Shown here piece after piece: positions 1 through 6,642 of a stretch of 10,789 nt of DNA. The stretch's first letter is position 1; each line of letters opens with the position of its first letter. The notes under the pieces are model-generated. The model ran no database searches, was not told where the DNA came from, and was given only the letters and a program-made list of their open reading frames with translations. This DNA comes from Chloroflexota bacterium (GTDB lineage Bacteria; Chloroflexota; Anaerolineae; Promineifilales; Promineifilaceae). A program made the translations under genes and the position numbers. The DNA lies in NCBI GenBank assembly GCA_024223125.1, contig JAAEOP010000205.1, positions 1 through 10,789 on the forward strand, in the 5' to 3' direction.

Positions 1-126
1 AAAACGCCGGTTGCCAATCTGTTTTTGACTGGGACCTGAACAGCCGGCGGTAGGATGAGCTTTGCGTTGATTTCTGGGCGTAGTGTGGCGCAGAGAGGAC
101 AAAAGTATCTGGACGGAGAACAATAA
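1..126 (+). pseudogene. C-terminal tail of a probable FAD-dependent oxidoreductase, interrupted by in-frame TGA
   Basis: Reading frame 1 enters from the left edge, gives 12 residues ending NLFLTGT, meets TGA at 37-39, then stays open for 28 more codons to TAA at 124-126. The piece after the stop continues sensibly (TAGGRMSFALISGRSVAQ). Joined across the stop it matches the usual C-terminal end of phytoene-desaturase/amine-oxidase-like FAD proteins (a TPxxNLFLTG stretch, a WT-type pair, a glycine pair, then SGRxxA), where the last FAD contacts lie. The TGA falls where Trp is common in this motif, so TGG to TGA would be a single change. The final TAA overlaps the next gene's ATG (TAATG), as in a translationally coupled operon. 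It could be a new pseudogene, a sequencing error or a shortened but working protein. Only 42 codons are visible, so the family call is an inference. Confidence 0.42.
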
Positions 127-1307
127 TGAACAAAAAACAACCACATCCAAGTACGCTTGCCGTTTGGGCAGGAGAAGAATCGTATTTATTGCAGGGGGCG
201 ACCCAGATTCCAGTCGTCCACAGCGTTTCGTTTGGCTACAAAGATGTAGATCAATGGCAACGGGTGGCTTTGGGAGAGGAAGAGGGGCATATTTACGGCC
301 GTAATACCAACCCCACTGTCCACGCCTTTGAAGAAAAAGTCCGCATCATGGAAGGAGCCGAAGCCGCCACCAGCGCCGCCACCGGCATGGGCATCATTAG
401 CAGCGCCCTTTTTGCCTTTCTTTCCCCCGGCGACCGTGTCGTCTCCGTCAAAGACACCTACGGCGGCACCAACGTCATCTTCACCGAATTCCTGCCCCGT
501 TTCCAGATTGATGTGACCCTGTGCGACACCACTGACCACAACGCGATTGAAGCCGAAGTCGCCAAAGGCTGTCAGGCGCTTTATTTAGAAACGCCTACTA
601 ACCCCACCGTCAAAATCGTGGATTTAGCACGATTGGCAAAAGCGGGTCACGAAGCAGGCGCCATCGTCATCGTAGACAACACCTTCGCTACCCCCATCAA
701 CCAAAACCCGCTGCAACTGGGGGCGGATTTGGTTCTGCACAGCGCCACCAAATTTCTGGGCGGCCATGCCGATGCGCTGGGTGGCGTCATTTGCGGTTCC
801 AAAGCGTTGGTGGAGCAAATCTACCATTTCCGTGAAATCAACGGCGCAACACTGCACCCAATGGCCGCCTATTTGCTTCTACGCGGAATGAAAACGCTCA
901 ACTTACGCATCCGTCAGCAAAATGAAAGCGCTCTTCAAATTGCCCGCTTTCTGGACGCCCATCTGGGAATCCAAAAAGTGTTCTACCCCGGTCTGGAATC
1001 CCACGAGAATCATGAGATTGCCCGGCGGCAGATGCGCGGCTATGGCGGCGTGTTGAGTTTCATTTTGAAGGGCAACAACTTTGACACGGTGCGCCATTTC
1101 TTGCCGCGGCTTCGTTACGCTCACGCTGCCGCCAACCTGGGCGCAGTGGAAACGATTGTTGGGCCGCCGGCCACTACCAGCCATGTCGAATGTACGCGGG
1201 AGGAGCGAGAGGCGATGGGGATTCCTGAGAGCCTGATCCGCTATTCGGTGGGCATTGAGGATATTGACGACCTGATTGCAGACCTGGAACAAGCATTATC
1301 GGGCTGA
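126..1307 (+). CDS. Cystathionine gamma-synthase-family PLP-dependent enzyme (Cys/Met metabolism)
   Basis: A cytoplasmic fold-type I PLP enzyme of 393 residues, the usual full length for the Cys/Met metabolism family. Visible landmarks are YGR at 57-59 followed by NPT (phosphate contact from the neighbouring subunit), ETPTNP at 155-160, DNTFATP at 184-190 with D184 for the PLP ring nitrogen, SATKFLGGH with the Schiff-base lysine K209, and R372 in the C-terminal IRYSVGIED motif that binds the substrate carboxylate. The tyrosine that stacks on PLP is Y112, followed by Gly-Gly; methionine gamma-lyases have a Cys two residues after this Tyr, so that activity is less likely. Cystathionine gamma-synthase, cystathionine gamma-lyase or O-acyl-homoserine sulfhydrylase all remain possible. 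The ATG at 126 is preceded by GGAG (115-118) at good spacing and overlaps the upstream stop, suggesting coupled translation. Confidence 0.93.
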   Translation: MNKKQPHPSTLAVWAGEESYLLQGATQIPVVHSVSFGYKDVDQWQRVALGEEEGHIYGRNTNPTVHAFEEKVRIMEGAEAATSAATGMGIISSALFAFLSPGDRVVSVKDTYGGTNVIFTEFLPRFQIDVTLCDTTDHNAIEAEVAKGCQALYLETPTNPTVKIVDLARLAKAGHEAGAIVIVDNTFATPINQNPLQLGADLVLHSATKFLGGHADALGGVICGSKALVEQIYHFREINGATLHPMAAYLLLRGMKTLNLRIRQQNESALQIARFLDAHLGIQKVFYPGLESHENHEIARRQMRGYGGVLSFILKGNNFDTVRHFLPRLRYAHAAANLGAVETIVGPPATTSHVECTREEREAMGIPESLIRYSVGIEDIDDLIADLEQALSG

Positions 1308-1476
1308 CGACTTTTCCAACAATGCCGGGTACGGAGCAAATGGCCGCTGCTATACAGAAAGTTTTGCTCCGTATTTGGCGCTTCACAACCCAAAGGGAAA
1401 TAATGAAACAAGACAGGTCACAGGTTTTAGGCATGATCCAACAGTGCATTTTGTGGTTGGCGACACAGATGATTTA

Positions 1477-1506
1477 CTTTGCCAATTACGGCCGTGGTCA
1501 GCAAAG
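1477..1506. repeat. 30-bp imperfect dyad centred on an ACGGCCGT octamer
   Basis: CTTTGC (1477-1482) and GCAAAG (1501-1506) are perfect inverted arms, and the octamer ACGGCCGT (1488-1495) sits at exactly the same centre of symmetry. It lies in the gap between the cystathionine gamma-synthase-family gene and the next plus-strand gene, about 20 bp upstream of that gene's predicted -35 box. There is no T-run after it, so it does not look like an intrinsic terminator. An operator or chance symmetry around a frequent octamer are both possible. I see no convincing gene elsewhere in the 1308-1580 gap. Confidence 0.35.
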
Positions 1507-1527
1507 CAGGCGTATGCACAGCAACTT

Positions 1528-1555
1528 TTGAATCTTGGAACCCCCGTGTTATGAT
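1528..1555 (+). promoter_or_regulatory. Predicted sigma-70-type promoter with extended -10
   Basis: TTGAAT (1528-1533) and TATGAT (1550-1555) are separated by 16 bp, and a TG pair one base before the -10 (1547-1548) makes an extended -10 element. The expected start of transcription is near 1562, just upstream of the GGAGA at 1564-1568 and the ATG at 1581. This supports 1581 over the in-frame ATGs further upstream at 1479 and 1551, which lie before or inside the promoter. Confidence 0.6.
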
Positions 1556-1580
1556 CGGGCCATGGAGAGATAAGATATTC

Positions 1581-2015
1581 ATGAGTCGAATTATTCATGT
1601 AAATAGTCCTACAAAAATCAGAAATAGAAACCGGCGTAGCATTGCTGAAATGTTACGCCGACTGGGTGAAAAATCAGAGATGGACAGTGAAGTCAAAGAT
1701 ATGGCTTCCATGATTGTATTTTTGCTGCGTGACATTCATGCTGGCGTGGAACGGTCGGCAGAGGCATGGGAAAAACGAGATTACTGGATGAAGGCTGAAC
1801 GGTTTTTACGGGAGTGGCACTGGAGTTTGGAAATGGCGGCTGATATTGAAGATGTTATTCGCCATGAAGCCTGGGATCTAATCCCAGACTTGATAATCAA
1901 TTTGTATCCACATTTTAATGATATTCAGATTAAGAAGATGACTCGTGATGTCTCTTTGTGGCAGGGAGCTTATGGGCGTTTACTGGCTGAACCTCCAACT
2001 GAGTATCCCTGGTGA
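1581..2015 (+). CDS. Conserved hypothetical protein (Chloroflexi-type small helical protein)
   Basis: A soluble 144-residue protein with no signal peptide or membrane segment. It begins MSRIIHVNSP, has a basic stretch with RNRNRR, then helix-rich sequence with charged faces, including a central segment with DIHAGVERSAEAWEKRDYW and many aromatic residues. I recall similar short proteins in Chloroflexi genomes, but I do not know a function and no catalytic motif is visible. The start at 1581 is chosen because a strong promoter lies directly upstream and a GGAGA (1564-1568) precedes it, although the 12-nt spacing is long. The frame is also open back to 1479, but that part has no ribosome site and would include the promoter. 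The gene has its own promoter and is convergent with the minus-strand small ORF at 2055-2336. It is richer in A and T than the enzyme gene before it. Confidence 0.75.
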   Translation: MSRIIHVNSPTKIRNRNRRSIAEMLRRLGEKSEMDSEVKDMASMIVFLLRDIHAGVERSAEAWEKRDYWMKAERFLREWHWSLEMAADIEDVIRHEAWDLIPDLIINLYPHFNDIQIKKMTRDVSLWQGAYGRLLAEPPTEYPW

Positions 2016-2054
2016 AGGCTAGCATTTTTGGATAACTCTTTAACATTGAGTCAC

Positions 2055-2336
2055 TTATTCAAGTTTCTGATGGATCAAATGATCGAGCGTGTTTGACTGT
2101 GCGATACGCAACCGCTGCATGACTTCGCGCAATCTATCAATTTGTCGAGCTGCCATAACTGGATTTGGTAGATGTGTTATTTGTGTTGCTGACGCTTGTT
2201 TACTTGTGTTACTATTTTTCATGATACTATTCCCAAATGCATTCAATTTTCCTGAGGTGTCTGGTACTGTTGTTGTACGGGATACGGCCGTTTTTTGTTG
2301 TAGTAGTTCATGTTCGGCTATTGTAAATTGGCCCAC
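2055..2336 (-). CDS. Small hypothetical protein with C-terminal amphipathic helix
   Basis: A 93-residue frame with a GTG start at 2336, four bases after the TGA of the WecA/MraY-family gene, so translation is probably coupled to it; I see no clear Shine-Dalgarno. The middle is rich in Thr, Ser, Asn and Gln, like a flexible linker. The last 35 residues or so (AARQIDRLREVMQRLR region) look like one long charged amphipathic or coiled-coil helix. No transmembrane segment and no recognised domain. An ACGGCCGT octamer at 2284-2291 is read here as Thr-Ala-Val, the commonest phase in neighbouring real genes, which weakly supports coding. A longer plus-strand frame covers the same DNA, but its cysteine-rich product looks like a shadow. 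The operon-like placement is seen; the reality of the gene is an inference. Confidence 0.5.
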   Translation of the reverse strand: MGQFTIAEHELLQQKTAVSRTTTVPDTSGKLNAFGNSIMKNSNTSKQASATQITHLPNPVMAARQIDRLREVMQRLRIAQSNTLDHLIHQKLE

Positions 2337-2340
2337 AAAT

Positions 2341-3447
2341 TCAGGGGGCTTGTTCGGGAGAGGAGACGTCTGTTTGTATCTGAGGCGGATGGCTGTTCAA
2401 CTTGATGAGTAGAATGAGGATGACCATAATCAGCGCCAACCAGATGCCAATCTTCATTATCCTGTTCTGGGCTAGAATAGCTATCATGCCAAAACCCAAA
2501 GCCATCAAATAATACCCTAGAACGATGAGTCGAGTTGGTAACCCTCTATCCAATAAGCGAAAATGGAGGTGTTTCCGGTCGCCTTGTAAGGGGCTTTGTC
2601 TGTGCCACAGTCGGTGAAAAATAAGCCAGGCGACGTCCAGAATAGGTATGGCCAGGACCAACAAGGCGGTTGATAATTTGGCCGGCGAGAGGATGGAGAG
2701 GGTTGCCAGATTGTAACCCAGCACCCAGGCGCCGGCCGTGCCCAAAAAGATGCTTGCGGGAGAAAAATTAAAAATTAGAAAACCAATCAAAGCGCCGGCC
2801 AGGGCCAGCGAAAATAAAGGGACGGTTGTTTGTCCCAGGTTGTGGCCGTGCCAGGCAAACAGTAGTACAGCGATGGTTCCCACACCGGCCGCCAGCCCAT
2901 CCAGCCCATCTAGCCAATTGACAGCGTTGATCATACCCAGCACCCAAAACAGGGTGATGACAAAAACAAGCGGCCGCCAGATGATAACTAAATTGCCTGT
3001 GGCCTGGTAGCTGAAGAACCAGCTTAATGGACCCCAGGACCAAAATGCTGGATTGGGAAGTGGATTTGTGAAACGTTCGATGAAGATGATATGGTTGATG
3101 GCAACGGCCGCGCCCAGAAATTGAAAGAAAAACTGCCAACATGGAGAGAGATTATAACGGTCATCTAATAAGCCACCCAAGAATAGTACGGCCGTGCCCA
3201 GCACCACCCCTCGTAAACGCAGCGCATCATGCGGGTCCCCTGGTGGAAGCAGTTTGTAAATCAGGATGATTCCCACCAGATAACCCAGAAATAAAGGAAT
3301 GCCGCCCAGTTTGGGAATACGACCGCTATGCTGCCGCCGTCCTCCAGGTTCTGCTACCATCCCATAACGAAACGAAATCTTTTTGGTAACAGGAATCAGG
3401 AAGACGGCCGTGATAAGCGCCGCTGCAAAAACAATACCGTAAATCAT
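2341..3447 (-). CDS. WecA/MraY-family polyprenyl-phosphate sugar-1-phosphate transferase with altered active-site Asp
   Basis: A 368-residue integral membrane protein, about 10 helices, of glycosyltransferase family 4 (WecA/TagO/MraY). These move a sugar-1-phosphate from a UDP-sugar to undecaprenyl phosphate, starting O-antigen, teichoic acid or capsule-like polymers at the inner membrane face. Landmarks in order: an RRQHSGRIPKLGG region (37-49), DD at 95-96, NAVNWLDGLDG (174-184) with D180 and D183, the loop FLGTAGAWVLG (234-244), and the WecA-type HLHFR motif (293-297). In the family this loop is normally FLGD(T/A)G, and the Asp is needed for Mg2+ or catalysis in MraY; here it is T237. It may thus be impaired, or use another residue. 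The C-terminal tail is short and polar. No strong Shine-Dalgarno precedes the ATG at 3447. It is separated from the upstream cluster by a gap with a MITE-like element. Confidence 0.88.
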   Translation of the reverse strand: MIYGIVFAAALITAVFLIPVTKKISFRYGMVAEPGGRRQHSGRIPKLGGIPLFLGYLVGIILIYKLLPPGDPHDALRLRGVVLGTAVLFLGGLLDDRYNLSPCWQFFFQFLGAAVAINHIIFIERFTNPLPNPAFWSWGPLSWFFSYQATGNLVIIWRPLVFVITLFWVLGMINAVNWLDGLDGLAAGVGTIAVLLFAWHGHNLGQTTVPLFSLALAGALIGFLIFNFSPASIFLGTAGAWVLGYNLATLSILSPAKLSTALLVLAIPILDVAWLIFHRLWHRQSPLQGDRKHLHFRLLDRGLPTRLIVLGYYLMALGFGMIAILAQNRIMKIGIWLALIMVILILLIKLNSHPPQIQTDVSSPEQAP

Positions 3448-3553
3448 TCACAAGCTCATCAGTATTCTGAATATTTGTTTACCGGGATAATTGGCTTGAA
3501 AAATTACTCGTATTTACCTCGTCATAAGGCGTTCGCGTTAGCAACAATAAATG

Positions 3554-3690
3554 CTAGCAGGCTGTCGGAGAAATAAAATCAGATGCCAAGAAACCCGGTT
3601 TTGGATCATAAATGGCTGTGTATTGCAGCCAAGATGGTCTCTTTGTACACTTCAAAATCGGGTTTCTAGACTTTTCCGATAAGCTGCTAG
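3554..3690. mobile_element. 137-bp MITE-like element with nested inverted repeats
   Basis: The outer ends are CTAGCAGGCTGTCGGAGAAA (3554-3573) and the reverse complement of 3671-3690, matching at 15 of 20 positions. Inside lies a second inverted pair, AGAAACCCGGTTTTG (3589-3603) with CAAAATCGGGTTTCT (3653-3667), complementary at 14 of 15, and inside that a small hairpin TGGCTG/CAGCCA (3613-3618 and 3626-3631). There is no ORF. The element is flanked or begun by CTAG on both sides, which could be a 4-bp target duplication (IS5-family elements are known to favour YTAR-type targets) or part of the terminal repeats. The whole could fold as one long hairpin. On the minus strand it lies between the nucleoside-transferase-like gene and the WecA-family gene, so it may also end or process transcripts. 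MITE is an inference from structure. Confidence 0.6.
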
Positions 3691-3714
3691 AACTAGAAAA
3701 ATTCAGGTATCCTG

Positions 3715-4182
3715 CTAATCTGCGTGGAATAATTTTACTGCTGCTTCCAGCGCATCGGCTACCGTTTCATAAATTGGAATCCCCGTTTTTTGCATATGTG
3801 CCCGTACCAGTTTGCGCGTGCGAACAGCTGCATCCGCATAATTATCGGCCCCTACCAATTTATCTACCCAATTGATCTGCGGTTCATAATCTTGCACCAC
3901 AAACAACACTGTCTGCCCGTTCTTCAAGCCGGAAAGCGCCGCCCAGCCCGTTTCGGCCAGACTGCCCAGGCTTTCTGTTTCTCCGGTTATCACAAACAGA
4001 ATCACCCGGTCTGTAGCCAAATGTTCTGCTTCAATGACGGCCATTTCTGGTTTCCAGCCACTTTTCACAACAGGGTTAAAATATGGAATTCCTTCTTCTT
4101 CCAGACGGTGCATAACTGGCTCACGCCAGACGGAGTTACCGGAAGTGCCAAATAAACCAATGATGTTCTGAAGTTTTTGCAT
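3715..4182 (-). CDS. Nucleoside 2-deoxyribosyltransferase-like protein
   Basis: A soluble 155-residue protein that resembles the nucleoside 2-deoxyribosyltransferase-like family (PF15891 type): near the N-terminus IIGLFGTSGNSVWREPV, then YFNPVV followed by a Trp-Lys-Pro step, a beta strand with DRVILFVITGET, and SLAETGWAAL, where the Glu is in the place of the usual catalytic glutamate. Family members act on or bind N-glycosidic bonds of nucleosides or nucleotide sugars; the exact substrate here cannot be told. The ATG at 4182 is chosen over an in-frame ATG at 4266 because GGGGGA (4192-4197) lies nine bases upstream, the family fold starts here, and the longer form would run into the end of the SixA-like gene. 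The gap to that gene is 28 bp, so they are likely co-transcribed. Confidence 0.75.
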   Translation of the reverse strand: MQKLQNIIGLFGTSGNSVWREPVMHRLEEEGIPYFNPVVKSGWKPEMAVIEAEHLATDRVILFVITGETESLGSLAETGWAALSGLKNGQTVLFVVQDYEPQINWVDKLVGADNYADAAVRTRKLVRAHMQKTGIPIYETVADALEAAVKLFHAD

Positions 4183-4191
4183 AGATGCATT

Positions 4192-4197
4192 TCCCCC
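4192..4197 (-). promoter_or_regulatory. Ribosome binding site fixing the start at 4182
   Basis: On the minus strand GGGGGA (4197 to 4192) precedes the ATG at 4182 by nine bases. It sits after the stop of the SixA-like gene, so it marks the start of the nucleoside-transferase-like protein and argues against the longer N-terminal form that starts at 4266. Confidence 0.55.
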
Positions 4198-4210
4198 GCT
4201 TAGATTATTT

Positions 4211-4705
4211 CTAATCAATCTCTTTCGGTCGCCACAGGTTACACAACTTACCGCCCGTTTCCTCATTCAAGTCGGCCCAACTATTGATTGGCAGTTCTAC
4301 GTGGGCAATGTTAGCTGTGGTGAATCGTGTTTTATACCCGGTTAGATAGGCTACCAATTCTGCCATACCGGGATTGTGGCCGACGACCATCACTTGTTCA
4401 AATTGATCTGCTACGCCGGACAACAGTTCGAGATAGGTTGCAGGGCCGGCATGGTAAAAGCGGTGGGTGATTTGCATTTCGCCGGCAAAATCGCAGGCCA
4501 GGGCTGTCATCTCGGCCGTTGTCAAAGCGCGTTCGGCCGTGGAACTAATAATGAGATCGGGAACCATCTCTTCATTTTTAAGCAGATGTCCCATACGGGG
4601 AGCATCTCGTTTGCCACGGCCGTTTAACGGCCGTTCATGGTCGCTTAAACACGAATTACTCCAGCTAGACTTGGCATGACGCATAATTAAAAGTGTTTTC
4701 ATCAT
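4211..4705 (-). CDS. sixA: SixA-type phosphohistidine phosphatase (histidine phosphatase superfamily)
   Basis: A 164-residue cytoplasmic enzyme of the SixA branch, which removes phosphate from phosphohistidine (in Escherichia coli from ArcB and the nitrogen PTS). Seen motifs: LIMRHAKSSW with R9 and the phospho-acceptor H10, the SixA-typical HERPLNGRGKRDAP segment (23-36), SSTAERALTTAE with R59, and VVGHNPGM with the second catalytic H110. Length is normal for SixA. Two adjacent ATGs exist (4705 and 4702); the ribosome site GAGGTG (4708-4713) has more usual spacing to the second, so the protein may begin MKTLLIM. It lies 21 bp downstream of the membrane glycosyltransferase-like gene and 28 bp upstream of the nucleoside-transferase-like gene. 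Two ACGGCCGT octamers 11 bp apart lie in the HERPLNGRG segment. The partner protein is unknown. Confidence 0.9.
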   Translation of the reverse strand: MMKTLLIMRHAKSSWSNSCLSDHERPLNGRGKRDAPRMGHLLKNEEMVPDLIISSTAERALTTAEMTALACDFAGEMQITHRFYHAGPATYLELLSGVADQFEQVMVVGHNPGMAELVAYLTGYKTRFTTANIAHVELPINSWADLNEETGGKLCNLWRPKEID

Positions 4706-4726
4706 TTCACCTCAATGGTTAATGGT

Positions 4727-6571
4727 CTAATTATACCCGTTTTTGACCAGGCGGGGGTTGGCCCAGTAGCCCGGATTATCTGGTCGGCCGTTAAGTTCTA
4801 ATGTAATGACAACTTCATCCCCGGCATACATGTCCAAAGGCAACGTTATCTCTTGCCAGTCTGTCTCATCGGGGGTGATGGTGTAGTTGTAAAGAACTGT
4901 GTCGCCAACTTGCAAACGGAAGGTGTGGCCTGGTATTCCGCGAATAGCAAAAGCGAGTTGGCTGTTGACGGGGATGACTTGGGTGACATTCAATGAGGCC
5001 CAGCCTTCAGCCGGTGGGGTTTGTTTAATAGCTAGACGACGTTCCCCTGCCGGCCCGGCAACTGTTACCGGCTGGTCCCGCCATAAGAAAATGGTTTGCT
5101 TCTGCCGGTGCAGTTCGGGCATCAAATCGTACAGTTGGTTATCCTCATAATCAAACAGGTAAAAATCCTCAGTGACAACATCATATTGGGTGAGCAAATC
5201 GAGGCTGCCCCCTTTTAGGTCTGGACGGTCGTACCACACCCCGGCCGTAGGCACAAAATAGGGAGCGGTAAGGGGGAATCGCACAGCAAAAACCTGGGTC
5301 TGATCGCTAACGGTGGGCAAAATCGTCTTCATGTCTGCTTCGGCCGCTTTGATGGTTTGGGTCAGATTGTAGAAACGGGTCATACCAGATTGGGTTTGCC
5401 AGATGTGCCCACTTATAAAGAGAAGGAGTACGGCCATGATCACAACAAGTAAACGCCGCTTTTCTCGCCTACCCACCCTACCCGGTCGCGCTGCTACCAA
5501 TTGAGCCAACCCGCCACCCAATGCCAGACAGATGCCAAGCCAGCCGTTGTAAAGATGACGGCCGTCAAACAATTCCGGCCGCTGTGACCATAAGCCGAGG
5601 TAAATAAAACCCAAATGCAGCCCAGCCCACAACAAGCCGATGCGGACGGGACGACGGCCGCCCCAAAACCCCATCCCCAGCAAAACCAGCAACCCTAAGC
5701 CTGCAAACGTCCCCACGATGGGTTGAGCGGCTATCCGAATGCCATCATTCAACCCCAACCAGCGTACTAACACATCTAACTCAAACTGACCGAAGTTGGC
5801 CGGCCACACGGCCGCAGCCAACCGCGTAAAATAAGTCCCCTCCACCGCCAGATGCACATTCGGTCGCACAATTTGCAGGTAGATGTACCCAACCATCAAC
5901 AACAGAAGCAAGCTAAAAAAAAGAATGTCTTGTAAGCGGAATGACGGCCACTTTGGCTGCGTCCACCAGAGAGCAAAAAGCAGCAGCGGGGTAATGAAGC
6001 CTTCTTCATGGGCCAACATTGCCAGGAGACAAAAAACAATTGCCACCGCCAGCCAACACCCACCCTTTCCATTTAGATAAACCAGATAAACGACGGCCGC
6101 CGCCAACGAAAACACGGCTCCCATCACGATGGCAATACTGCTAATCCAACTGACGGTAAGCTGGTGCTGGCTATTGATGGCAAACACGGCCGCCGCCACC
6201 AGCGCCGCCCAGGCCGGCAAACGTAACAATCGCCCCAGCCGATACAACAAAGCCACCACCAGCAAATGCCAACAAACTTGCAAGAAATAGTAAGCGGCTG
6301 GATTTAAGCCAAATTGGAGCCGGTTGCCCAGGGACCAGACATTTTGCAAAGGGCGATAATACCAGTTGGTCCAGAAAGGGTGGAAAATACGGTAGGCGGT
6401 TGCAGGCGCATTTACAAATTCACGAATACGCCACTGCTGCACAAAATCATCCCCCACAAAAGAATTTAGGTAGGGAGGCAGATATAGGAAGACGGCCGTG
6501 AGCATCACCCCCGCCAAAATGAAACGAACAACAACAGGTTGAATCTCAAACGACTTACTTTTATATCCCAC
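4727..6571 (-). CDS. GT-C-type membrane glycosyltransferase-like protein with C-terminal beta domain
   Basis: A 614-residue protein with about 11 membrane helices in the first 395 residues and a soluble C-terminal part. The first outer loop carries GDD (40-42), the acidic site typical of GT-C enzymes, then YYRPLQNVW (71-79) and a segment with FGLNPAAYYFLQVCWHLL. H188-E189-E190 precedes a helix, and DGRHLY (336-341) resembles the RYLY-type motif of PMT/TMTC-like proteins. These features suit polyprenyl-linked sugar transfer to an outer acceptor. Residues about 500-614 look like a beta sandwich, maybe carbohydrate-binding. The start is GTG at 6571, with AAGAGA nearby; this is weak, and the ATG six bases upstream is out of frame. 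The neighbouring WecA-like gene fits glycan work, but the sugar and acceptor are unknown. It is divergent from the membrane gene at 6643. Confidence 0.72.
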   Translation of the reverse strand: MGYKSKSFEIQPVVVRFILAGVMLTAVFLYLPPYLNSFVGDDFVQQWRIREFVNAPATAYRIFHPFWTNWYYRPLQNVWSLGNRLQFGLNPAAYYFLQVCWHLLVVALLYRLGRLLRLPAWAALVAAAVFAINSQHQLTVSWISSIAIVMGAVFSLAAAVVYLVYLNGKGGCWLAVAIVFCLLAMLAHEEGFITPLLLFALWWTQPKWPSFRLQDILFFSLLLLLMVGYIYLQIVRPNVHLAVEGTYFTRLAAAVWPANFGQFELDVLVRWLGLNDGIRIAAQPIVGTFAGLGLLVLLGMGFWGGRRPVRIGLLWAGLHLGFIYLGLWSQRPELFDGRHLYNGWLGICLALGGGLAQLVAARPGRVGRREKRRLLVVIMAVLLLFISGHIWQTQSGMTRFYNLTQTIKAAEADMKTILPTVSDQTQVFAVRFPLTAPYFVPTAGVWYDRPDLKGGSLDLLTQYDVVTEDFYLFDYEDNQLYDLMPELHRQKQTIFLWRDQPVTVAGPAGERRLAIKQTPPAEGWASLNVTQVIPVNSQLAFAIRGIPGHTFRLQVGDTVLYNYTITPDETDWQEITLPLDMYAGDEVVITLELNGRPDNPGYWANPRLVKNGYN

Positions 6572-6625
6572 AACATTCTCTTAACGGAACGTATTTTCGA
6601 AAAATGAAAAAAAAGCTAAAATGCA

Positions 6626-6631
6626 TATAAT
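6626..6631 (+). promoter_or_regulatory. Consensus -10 box next to a start codon without Shine-Dalgarno
   Basis: TATAAT at 6626-6631 is a perfect -10 hexamer after an A-rich stretch (6601-6620) that could act like an UP element. No good -35 is found at the usual distance. Transcription would start near 6638, only about five bases before the ATG at 6643, and the intervening bases carry no purine-rich ribosome site. The transcript would be leaderless or nearly so. Confidence 0.5.
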
Positions 6632-6642
6632 TTACCTGTTTT

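Noticed and set aside
37..39. Selenocysteine reading of the TGA
   Set aside because: No convincing bacterial SECIS hairpin directly downstream, and family proteins have Trp-like residues at this place and not Cys or Sec.
126..1307. Methionine gamma-lyase
   Set aside because: The Cys two residues after the PLP-stacking Tyr is Gly here (Y112-G113-G114).
1276..1554. Plus-strand frame of 92 codons over the end of the PLP enzyme and the following gap
   Set aside because: It overlaps the real gene's end in another frame, has no domain and includes the promoter; a competing frame at 1322-1531 is equally unconvincing.
2089..2412. Plus-strand frame of 107 codons opposite the small ORF and the end of the WecA-like gene
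   Set aside because: Cysteine-rich product with no ribosome site, and it runs into an assured gene on the other strand.
3589..3667. Intrinsic terminator for the nucleoside-transferase-like gene
   Set aside because: The arms are 49 bases apart and no T-run follows the arm on the minus strand; the nested outer repeats fit a MITE better.
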